Source of the DNA: DSUN01 sp035527715
Lineage (GTDB): Bacteria > Planctomycetota > PUPC01 > DSUN01
Assembly (NCBI GenBank): GCA_035527715.1
Contig: DATKZY010000199.1
Span: forward strand, 62,001 to 126,000
DNA: 64,000 bases
Direction of reading: 5' to 3'
Shown: in pieces, positions 48,642 to 55,936 of the stretch
Layout: each line of letters begins with the position of its first letter
Position numbering within the stretch: position 1 is the stretch's first letter
Program-made: the position numbers and the translations under genes
The notes under the pieces: generated by a model
What the model saw: only the letters and a program-made list of their open reading frames with translations
Databases searched by the model: none
Told to the model about the DNA's origin: nothing

Positions 48642-48890
48642 CTAGACCCGGACGAGGGAGTCGAGGGGGGCCACTTCCTCGCCGGCAAGGACTTCGGCAG
48701 CGTAGGCCAGGGCGGCGCCGATGTCGTCACGCGTCAGGCGGGGGTACTCGGCGAGGATGTCGGCCTCGGGGATGCCTTGTGCCAGCATGCGCACGATCAG
48801 CTCGACGGGGATCCGTGTGCCCCGGATCACTGGCTTGCCCACCATCACGCGGGGGTCGAGGTTGATGCGCTGCGCGAACCTCTGTTCCAT
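48642..48890 (-). CDS. DUF433 antitoxin-type protein
   Basis: The 82-residue protein reads INLDPRVMVGKPVIRGTRIP, the diagnostic DUF433 core, then VELIVRMLAQGIPEADILAEYPRLT, the winged-helix-like part. DUF433 proteins pair with PIN-like DUF5615 proteins and usually repress their own operon while neutralising the toxin. It is directly followed by the DUF5615 gene on the same strand. A strong promoter (48933-48962) and a GCGATCGC palindrome (48915-48922) lie between it and the gene upstream, consistent with autoregulation. Confidence 0.88.
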   Translation of the reverse strand: MEQRFAQRINLDPRVMVGKPVIRGTRIPVELIVRMLAQGIPEADILAEYPRLTRDDIGAALAYAAEVLAGEEVAPLDSLVRV

Positions 48891-48914
48891 CGGTCTCGCA
48901 CTCCGCGAATTCTA

Positions 48915-48922
48915 GCGATCGC
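48915..48922. promoter_or_regulatory. Palindrome in the DUF433 leader, possible operator
   Basis: GCGATCGC is an 8-bp perfect palindrome just downstream of the predicted transcription start of the DUF433/DUF5615 pair. Short palindromes of this sort occur by chance in GC-rich DNA. Confidence 0.3.
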
Positions 48923-48932
48923 CTCCCAGGTC

Positions 48933-48962
48933 AGTATACCTCTGCCAGGGTCGGATTGTCAA
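48933..48962 (-). promoter_or_regulatory. Sigma-70 promoter of the DUF433/DUF5615 pair
   Basis: On the minus strand a perfect TTGACA (48957-48962), an 18-nt spacer and TATACT (48933-48938). Leader about 35 nt. Confidence 0.7.
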
Positions 48963-48994
48963 CCGGATGTGACGAAGCGCGTAGCGACCCACCC

Positions 48995-51487
48995 CTACTC
49001 GATCGGGCCTTCGGCCTCGGCGGCGAAGCGGAGGTCCACACGGACCACCCGGCGGTTCATGGCGTCGGCCACGTAGAGGCGACCTTTCTCGATCTGGCCC
49101 GCGCTGACGGCCATCGGCCAGCCGAGGGGGATCGCCGGCTCGGGCAGCGGGCTCTTCGGGCCGGCGGAGTCGGGGTTGCCGTAGTAGCCGAACCGCAGGA
49201 TCTCGTTGCCCGCGTTGTCCACGATAGCCACGTAGTAGTCGAGCCCGTTCGGAATGTATAGGCGGCCCCAGGGGTCGAGGTCGAAGCGCGCCTCCTTGCA
49301 CACGCAGCCGCCCTCGACCTGCGGGGAAAGGATGGGGTAAGCGGTGAGGCCACCCTTGACGAAGTTGCCCACGTGACTCTTCGCCCAGGCAATGCCCTTA
49401 CCGTCCGGCTCCTCGCCCTTCTCGAGCTTCACGTAGCCGCCGCCCTCGGGGCCGAACTTGACGACGGCGCCTTTGGTGAGCCGCTTGTCGCCGGCGGCAG
49501 CCGAGCCGGCCGGGGCGCCGTGGAGGCCGACGTAGAGGTTGCCCGCCGCGTCCACGCACAGCCCGCCGCCCTGGGGGTCGGTCGGCCCCACAATCCCGTC
49601 GGCGGGGCCGGCGTGCTTCTCGGCCTGGCCCGCCGCGTCCCACACGTTGACGAAGTACTTGCACCAGTCGAACATGTTGTGGACGTAGATTCGGCCGTTG
49701 GGGGCGACCCAGAGGCCCTTGTTGCACCAGCCGTGGCCGTAGCGGCCGTAGACGTCCTTGCCCGTCGTCGTCAGCGTGGTGGTGTTCTTGCCAGTCGCGG
49801 GGAAGGGCACGGGCTTGAAGTCGCGGTCGAAGCGGGCGACCAGCTCGTGCCAGCCCTGCTGGCCGTAGATGTAGAGGTTGCCGTCGGGGCCGTAGGCAAG
49901 CTCCATGCCCTTGAGCGGGAAGGGCTTCCTTTCGCCCGTCAGGCCGTCGCAGCGGACGAGTCCGCTCCAGCCGTCGCTGACCACGATGTCGTCGGAGAGG
50001 GGGTCGGCCCAGACCTTGACGACGGCCTCGGGCATCACGGCCTCCTCGCCGCCGAGCTTGCCGGTGACCACGAGTTCCTTCCCGCGGTCCTCGATGCGGG
50101 TCACGCCGTCGGCCTTCATCCCTCTGCCCTCGGGGTGAATGGCCTCCTGGCACACGTTGCTGAGCCAGATCACGGCAGGGTCTTGCGTGGCGTCCACCGC
50201 CATCGAGGGGGCGTTGAGGCCGCCCAGGGTCAGCTCGGCCAGCACTCGCCCGTCCTTCCACCCGGACAGCTTGAGCACCTTGACCTCGTTCACACTCTTG
50301 TAGCCGTTGACGATGCGGCGGGTGGTGACGTAGATTTCCTGCCCCTTTGGGCTGAGGGCCACGAGGTCGGGCCATTCGACGGCGGTCGAGCCGAGCAACT
50401 TGCCGCCCGCGTCGTAGACGGCGAGCCGCTGGTTCACGCGGTCGCAGGCGTAGACCCGCCCCTCCTTGTCCACGGCGAGGCCGTGGAGGGCGCTGAGGCC
50501 GTTCTTGCGGCCCCAGTTGGTGTAGTGGTACCAGCCGTTCTTCTCCTTCGCCCAGAAGTTGTCGGCGGGCACGTCAATCTGGAGGAAGGGCGAGCGCTCG
50601 CCCGTCGCGGGGTCCACCTTGAAGACCTGGCCGTCGGCGACCTTTCGGCTCTCGTGATACCAGCCGGCGAGGCAGAGGCTCTTGCCGTCGGGCGACGCGG
50701 CCCAGCAGATCGGCCCCTGGGCCGGCGGCGCAGGCGACTTCGTGCCGCCCCAGGCGATGCAGGCGCCGTCGGCGGTGCGGATGCGGCACAACTCGCCGCG
50801 GCCATTCGTGAGCCACAAGACGCCATTCTGCACGCGGTTCCCGATGAAGCCGCCGATGGCGTCGCGGTGGATCCAGGGAAGCAGCGCGTTGTACTGCGGC
50901 GGACTGAGCTTCTCGTCGCGAAGCTCCTGCTTGCCGAAGCCCTCCACGTCGGCCGGCTTCACGTTCGCGGGATAGGGGTAGATCGTCCGCAGGTACTTGC
51001 CCACCCGATCGAAGGCCTTGATGGTGAAGACGTTCCCGCCGTAGCCGCCGCCCGTGGCGACGAGGACCTCGCCCGTCTCGTCGGTGGCGAGGCCGTAGAC
51101 CTTGCTGCCGAGGATCGCGGGGTCGCCGAGCGCGGCGCCGAATGTCGCCTGTGTGCCGAGGCGCACCCGGGCCTTGAAGGGTCCGCCCTTGGCCGGCTTG
51201 CCCAGATCGTCGCAGCCGTCCCACTCGATGCTCTGCGCCAGCCCGGGCTTCAGTGGCGCCGGCGGCGCCTTCGGCCCGCCGAGCACGCCGGCGGCCAGGT
51301 GCCTCACCACGCCGCCCTTCGCATCGAGCACGGTCACCTCGGCATCCGTCGGCGCGGAGGCCGCGAAGGCGATGGCCACCTTGTCCGCTGCTCGCACGGC
51401 TTTCGGCGGCGAGGCGAATTCGACTTCGCCGGCCAGCGCGACAGCCACGAGGAGCAACATGCACGCAGGAGTCTGCACGTGTCTCAT
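48995..51487 (-). CDS. Secreted FlgD-Ig/NHL beta-propeller protein (family member 7 of 7)
   Basis: The 830-residue protein starts at ATG 51487, sharing a base with the upstream stop (TGATG). Signal: ACMLLLVAVALAG. FlgD-like domain: DAEVTVLDAKGGVVRHLAAG, IEWDGCDDLGKPAKGG. NHL blades: GLAVDKEGRVYACDRVNQRLAV, GLCVDAAGNLYVGLHG. C-terminal signature: GCVCKEARFDLDPWGR (Cys728-x-Cys730), NAGNEILRFGYYGNPDSAG, IPLGWPMAV and YVADAMNRRVVRV. It is nearest to members 4 and 5 although it lies some 13 kb away on the other strand. It is the last gene of the second operon, next to two glycosidase-like genes, which repeats the pairing seen in the first operon. Confidence 0.74.
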   Translation of the reverse strand: MRHVQTPACMLLLVAVALAGEVEFASPPKAVRAADKVAIAFAASAPTDAEVTVLDAKGGVVRHLAAGVLGGPKAPPAPLKPGLAQSIEWDGCDDLGKPAKGGPFKARVRLGTQATFGAALGDPAILGSKVYGLATDETGEVLVATGGGYGGNVFTIKAFDRVGKYLRTIYPYPANVKPADVEGFGKQELRDEKLSPPQYNALLPWIHRDAIGGFIGNRVQNGVLWLTNGRGELCRIRTADGACIAWGGTKSPAPPAQGPICWAASPDGKSLCLAGWYHESRKVADGQVFKVDPATGERSPFLQIDVPADNFWAKEKNGWYHYTNWGRKNGLSALHGLAVDKEGRVYACDRVNQRLAVYDAGGKLLGSTAVEWPDLVALSPKGQEIYVTTRRIVNGYKSVNEVKVLKLSGWKDGRVLAELTLGGLNAPSMAVDATQDPAVIWLSNVCQEAIHPEGRGMKADGVTRIEDRGKELVVTGKLGGEEAVMPEAVVKVWADPLSDDIVVSDGWSGLVRCDGLTGERKPFPLKGMELAYGPDGNLYIYGQQGWHELVARFDRDFKPVPFPATGKNTTTLTTTGKDVYGRYGHGWCNKGLWVAPNGRIYVHNMFDWCKYFVNVWDAAGQAEKHAGPADGIVGPTDPQGGGLCVDAAGNLYVGLHGAPAGSAAAGDKRLTKGAVVKFGPEGGGYVKLEKGEEPDGKGIAWAKSHVGNFVKGGLTAYPILSPQVEGGCVCKEARFDLDPWGRLYIPNGLDYYVAIVDNAGNEILRFGYYGNPDSAGPKSPLPEPAIPLGWPMAVSAGQIEKGRLYVADAMNRRVVRVDLRFAAEAEGPIE

Positions 51488-54090
51488 CACTTCGCCCCCA
51501 GCTTGTTGGCCGCTTCTGCGGCGCAGGTGAACAACTCGTGGCGGAACGGCTCGCTATCGGCAAGCTCGTAGCCCACGGCTCCGATGCAGGCGGCGCGAAT
51601 GCGCCAGGCACGCTCGTCGAGGGCCTTCTGGAGCTTCCGGGCCAGCTCGTCGCCCAGCTTGGCCCGCTGAGCGGGGTCGAGGAGCGCGCGCTCGAGGAAG
51701 ATGCGTGCTTCGGCCTCGAGCATGCCCTCGCGGACGTTCTCGAAGCGCTCGGTGGGGATCGGCCCGTCCGGCCCGGGGGCCACGAGGTTCTCCGTCGCCC
51801 GGTCAATGTTGAGCTGGTCCCAACAGGGCGGGTAGCGCGCGGCAACGGTGGCGGAGTGCTTCACGCCGCCGCGAATGCTGTCCTTGCCCAGCACGGGCCA
51901 GAAGTCGAATCCTGCGCGCCCCAGGCCGCTGTAGTTGGCCAGCAGGGCCGCTTCCACCGTGAGGCGGTAGACCCCGAGCTGCTGCGTGTGGTAGAGCGGC
52001 TGCTTGGTCGCCGGGCCGCTTGAGCGGGTGAAGAGGTCGGCCTTGTGTGCGAGCCGCCAGCCGACTTTGCGAGTGGCGTCCCACGGCAGAGCGCTCGGCG
52101 GCGGGAAGAGGTTCACGTAGACGGCCGTGTTGTAGCCGACCGGAATGCCCGCCATCTTGCTGCCGCGCGCGTCCGAGTGGGAGTTCGAGACCCACATGGT
52201 GCCCGGCATCAGCTCCTGGAACATCCTGCCCATGGCATCGGTCGGGCGATAGGCATCGCCGTTCATCCCCATCATGGCGGCGCCGAGGAGCCCACGCTTT
52301 TCGAGCCGAGCGCGCAGCTCGCGGTAGGCCGGCTCCCAGAATGCCCTGGCCGCGGGCGTGCCCAGCTCGGGCGTCTCGAGGTCCTCGGCCTTGCCCGTGG
52401 CGGGGTCGAGGCGGGTCACAAGCGGCGCCCGCCCCTTCTTCTCGCCGACGCCTGCCCAGTGGAACTCGCCGGTGTAGCGGTCCCACACGTAGAGACACAC
52501 GACGTCGGGCCGCATATGCTTCTGCACCAGGTCGAGGTAGCGGTCGAACAGGGTGAAGTCGGGCTTATAGCCCTCGCCCTCCTTCACCCAGCGGACGATG
52601 CTCTGCTCGTTGCCGAAGTTCGTGCGGCAAATCATCGGGAGGAACACGTACTTGTTCCCCAGCTCCCCCAGGAGCGCAAGGGACTTGTCAATGAGGCGCC
52701 AGTGCTCCTCGGACCAGGGGGAGACCTTGTAGTGGATGGCCAGGGTGTCGGTGGACTGGATGAGTGCCATGTGCGCGGAGAGGTCGCGGGGGTCGCACAG
52801 CGTCCAGTCGGCCACGCGGAGGAGCACGGGGGCCTCGACCGGCTTCTCGCCCTCGATGCTCAGGGTGAGCTTGCCCGTGTAGTCCCCCGGCGCGGCATCG
52901 GCAGGCACCTTGACCTTCAGCCAGATGGGCACGAGCGCGGCGGGGCCGGCTCCCTTCCCCTTCTCCGGCTGGGCGTCGCCGGGGGGCGCATCCGAAAGCG
53001 CATCCCAGAAGCCCAGGGGAGCGCGATAGCGGTTGAGAATGTAGTCGCAGCGCGTGGTGTAGAGCACTTGGGCGCACGCGGCAGGGAGCTTCGCCTTGCC
53101 CTCCCCGGCGGCAAGGTCGGAGGCAACGGCCTTCAGGCCACGAATCGGCCCGTCCGAGGTCACCACGAGCTTCCCGGTAAACGTCCCGTTCCTCGCCCCG
53201 GGGATGACGATTGGCCCGAGCGGCTCGTTGGGGTCGCCATACTCGGCCGGCGTGAGGCGGCTCATGACGCTGGAGTTCCAGACCTGGAGGCCCGTTGGCC
53301 GCGTGGCGTTCGGCTCCACCCCCGCCTCGGCCCGAAGCTCCAGGCCCGCCAGGCCGCAGGTGCTCCAGACCGATTCGTGGTTCATGTTCTCCTTCTCCAG
53401 CCCGTTGCCGAAGTAGGGAGCGCGGTGAAGCTCGACGGCAAGGACGTTCACGCCCTTTCTCAGGGCCGGGACGGGTATCTCCACGGGCTCGATCGCTCGG
53501 ATGCGCTTCTCCACGCGGTCCCGGCACTTCTTCGGGTCACTGAACTCCGCTCGGATGCACTGGCCGTCGGGCCGCAGAAAGACTTCGGGCGGATAGTCCT
53601 CAGCCAGGGTCTGTGGCGCGATGTCGCCCTTGGGCAGGTGGCCGCGGGCCACCTCCCTGCCGTTCAGGTAGGCGACGACGCCGCCGCGGTAGCCGAGCGA
53701 GAGCTTCAGGCCACGGACGCCCGCCGGGTCGTCCACCCGAAACTTGCCGCGGAGGACCAGGAGGGCGAGCGGCGGGCTGTACCCGCCGAACACCTTGAAG
53801 CCGTAATCGGTCTCCCTGCGGCGGCCACGGTCGAGTCGCCAGCGGAGCCACGTGGAGTCGTCGAAGGCCGGCTCCCTCCAGCCGTCGGGCGGCGGCTCGG
53901 TCTGGACAACGAAGCTTGGGCCATAGCTGTCGTTCGGCCCGTCCCTCAGCTCCGCGTCCTTTCGGACAAGTGGCGTCTTCCAGGTGAAGAAGGCGCGCCA
54001 GTAGCTGCACTCGTCGAGGATCACTTGTCCGGGACCGGGCGCACCGGCCCCGATGACCACGGAGAACAGATGGACGAACAGTGCGTGCAT
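51487..54090 (-). CDS. Secreted multidomain glycoside-hydrolase-like protein (DUF4091/GH123-like architecture)
   Basis: The 867-residue protein has a short signal (FVHLFSVVIGAGAPG) and then VILDECSYWRAFFTWKTP, matching the opening of the 8427-10955 protein. Domains run as there: jelly-roll (FDDSTWLRWRL, AYLNGREVARGHLPKG, GVNVLAVELHRAPYF), beta domain (GLQVWNSSVMSRL, VPIWLKVKVPADAAPGDYTG, RVADWTLCDPRDL), then SEEHWRLIDKSLALLGELG and LYVWDRYTGEFHWAG, and a helical tail (AEARIFLERALLDPAQRAKL). The Asp in VWDRY and the Glu after it are acidic candidates that would need structure to confirm. It overlaps the downstream propeller gene. Extracellular glycan binding or cleavage is inferred from the architecture. 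Confidence 0.6.
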   Translation of the reverse strand: MHALFVHLFSVVIGAGAPGPGQVILDECSYWRAFFTWKTPLVRKDAELRDGPNDSYGPSFVVQTEPPPDGWREPAFDDSTWLRWRLDRGRRRETDYGFKVFGGYSPPLALLVLRGKFRVDDPAGVRGLKLSLGYRGGVVAYLNGREVARGHLPKGDIAPQTLAEDYPPEVFLRPDGQCIRAEFSDPKKCRDRVEKRIRAIEPVEIPVPALRKGVNVLAVELHRAPYFGNGLEKENMNHESVWSTCGLAGLELRAEAGVEPNATRPTGLQVWNSSVMSRLTPAEYGDPNEPLGPIVIPGARNGTFTGKLVVTSDGPIRGLKAVASDLAAGEGKAKLPAACAQVLYTTRCDYILNRYRAPLGFWDALSDAPPGDAQPEKGKGAGPAALVPIWLKVKVPADAAPGDYTGKLTLSIEGEKPVEAPVLLRVADWTLCDPRDLSAHMALIQSTDTLAIHYKVSPWSEEHWRLIDKSLALLGELGNKYVFLPMICRTNFGNEQSIVRWVKEGEGYKPDFTLFDRYLDLVQKHMRPDVVCLYVWDRYTGEFHWAGVGEKKGRAPLVTRLDPATGKAEDLETPELGTPAARAFWEPAYRELRARLEKRGLLGAAMMGMNGDAYRPTDAMGRMFQELMPGTMWVSNSHSDARGSKMAGIPVGYNTAVYVNLFPPPSALPWDATRKVGWRLAHKADLFTRSSGPATKQPLYHTQQLGVYRLTVEAALLANYSGLGRAGFDFWPVLGKDSIRGGVKHSATVAARYPPCWDQLNIDRATENLVAPGPDGPIPTERFENVREGMLEAEARIFLERALLDPAQRAKLGDELARKLQKALDERAWRIRAACIGAVGYELADSEPFRHELFTCAAEAANKLGAK

Positions 54091-54105
54091 GGGCCTGGGC
54101 TTCTC

Positions 54106-55935
54106 CTATCTCTCGGGCCGGAGCACGACGCGGACAGCCTTCCGCTCGAGGGCCACCGCCCTCGTTTGCTCCGTGCCGCCGGGGAACCGCCATTTCAGTG
54201 TCACTTCGCCGGGCTCCGAGCGCCCGAAGAATGCCTCTGAGGAGCCCGCCACGACGTTCCAGGCGCCGAGGCAACGGGCGTCGGCCCACCCTGTAACGGT
54301 CACGGGGCCGGCGACGTCGCCCCCGAGCGGCAAGGCCGCGCGCAGGGCCAGCGGCGCCTCGCCGTCGAAGACCTGTCGGAGGAAGACTCGGACGACGCCG
54401 CTCTTGAGGACCAGGGCCATGTCCTGCGCCCCGTCGCGATTGAAGTCGCCGATGGTCCCTGCCTGTTGCCCCTCGGCGGTCTCGGGAATCACGTCCTCGC
54501 GGGTCAGCTCGAGGGCCTTGCCGAAGCTCCGGAAGCCGCGGTTGAAGAAGATGAGCGCCGGCCGCTCGCGGTAGGCCATCAGGGTGTCCTGGCGCCCGTC
54601 GTTGTTGATGTCGCAGGTGATGCCGCACACCGCCCCCGGCATCGCATAGTAGGCGGTCTCGCCCGAGAGGGTCATGACCTCCTCGAAGCCCCGGGCGCCG
54701 CGGTTCTGCCAGAGCCGGCAGCGGTCCTCGGCATAGGCCCAGACGTCGAGCCGCCCGTCATGGTCGAAGTCGCCCAGAAACGCCCCGGAGCGTCCCTTGC
54801 CCAGGGCCACCGCGCAGGGAACGGGTGCGGCGAACTGCCCCCCTCCCCTCCCCTTGAACAACAGGCTCCGCGAGGCGCCCGGCTGGAGGACATCGAGCTG
54901 CCCGTCGCCGTCGAGGTCGGCCACCAGGCACCCGCCGGCCGGCCCCAACTCCTCCGTCGCCCCCGCTGGCAGTAGCCCGGGCTGGAACGCTCCGTCGCCC
55001 GTCGGGCGCAGAAGGAGGGGAGCGCCGTCGCCGCTCACCAGGATGCCGGGGCGACCTTTGAGGCCGACGTCGAGGATGGAAAGCCCCCGGCAGCCGCCCT
55101 TGAGCTGCACGGGCATCCCCCGCGACTCGGTCCCGAAGCCGCCCGCCGCCGATTGGTGCCAGAGGCGCAGCGCCTGGCCGTCCCAGGAGACGAGGTCGAG
55201 GCGCCCGTCGCCATCCAGGTCGCCCCAGGCCGCCCGGCGCGAGCGGCTGGCAAGTCGGCGCTTCCCGGTCACATCCACGAAGGCATTGCGCGTGCGGTCG
55301 AACTCGAACAGGCGGTCGCCCTCGGCCGCGGCGATGAAGAGGATGTCCCTGCCCTCGCCGGCCAGGTCAACGGCCTGGGCGCCGAGGACCTCGCCCTTGA
55401 CGGTCGCGATGTTCATCCGCCCCGCCCAGCCGAGGCCGACGGCGACCGGGACTGTGGCCTCGCCGGGGTTCTGGAGGATGTACTCGACCACGCCCAGGAG
55501 CATGTCGGTGCCGCCGGCCCAAGTGCCCTCCATTCCCACGTCGAGCGCCCGCATCTCCCAGGCGCCGGCGGCCTTGCCCGCATCGAGTCGCAGCCAGCGC
55601 CCGCACAGGTGAAGGAACGCCGCGTCGTCCTTCGCCTCGTCCTGGCCGACGAAGAGCAGGGCCGGCCCATCGCCGAGCCGCGCCGCCACTTCCTGGATGG
55701 CCCTGGCCTGCTCCTTCCCGGGCGCGGAGGCGAGGTCAATCACGAGCTTCCGGGCCGCGGCCTCGCCTTTGACCGCGCGCAGCACCTCCGCGGCCACGCG
55801 GCCCTGTCCGTCGGGCCGCGCCAGCCTCAGCAGCAGTATCTGCTGCGACTGCTCGACGAGGTGGATGGGTGTGAACCTGGGGTTGATGAGCGCATGGGCC
55901 TGCCCGGCCACGGCTAGCGCGAGGACCAGCGTCAT
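54106..55935 (-). CDS. Secreted FG-GAP/VCBS repeat protein
   Basis: The 609-residue protein has a signal peptide (TLVLALAVAGQAHA) from ATG 55935, one base past the upstream stop. Residues about 20-190 form a separate domain that I do not recognise (FTPIHLVEQSQQILLLRLA onward). From there, FG-GAP/VCBS blades carry calcium-loop signatures: GDLDGDGRLDLV, ADLDGDGQLDVL, GDFDHDGRLDVW, CDINNDGRQDTL and GDFNRDGAQDMA. Such propellers bind calcium and mediate adhesion or ligand contact at the cell surface. The final 80 residues lack the DxDxDG loops and form a beta sandwich. It sits between the two glycosidase-like genes of the second operon. Confidence 0.82.
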   Translation of the reverse strand: MTLVLALAVAGQAHALINPRFTPIHLVEQSQQILLLRLARPDGQGRVAAEVLRAVKGEAAARKLVIDLASAPGKEQARAIQEVAARLGDGPALLFVGQDEAKDDAAFLHLCGRWLRLDAGKAAGAWEMRALDVGMEGTWAGGTDMLLGVVEYILQNPGEATVPVAVGLGWAGRMNIATVKGEVLGAQAVDLAGEGRDILFIAAAEGDRLFEFDRTRNAFVDVTGKRRLASRSRRAAWGDLDGDGRLDLVSWDGQALRLWHQSAAGGFGTESRGMPVQLKGGCRGLSILDVGLKGRPGILVSGDGAPLLLRPTGDGAFQPGLLPAGATEELGPAGGCLVADLDGDGQLDVLQPGASRSLLFKGRGGGQFAAPVPCAVALGKGRSGAFLGDFDHDGRLDVWAYAEDRCRLWQNRGARGFEEVMTLSGETAYYAMPGAVCGITCDINNDGRQDTLMAYRERPALIFFNRGFRSFGKALELTREDVIPETAEGQQAGTIGDFNRDGAQDMALVLKSGVVRVFLRQVFDGEAPLALRAALPLGGDVAGPVTVTGWADARCLGAWNVVAGSSEAFFGRSEPGEVTLKWRFPGGTEQTRAVALERKAVRVVLRPER

Positions 55936-55936
55936 G

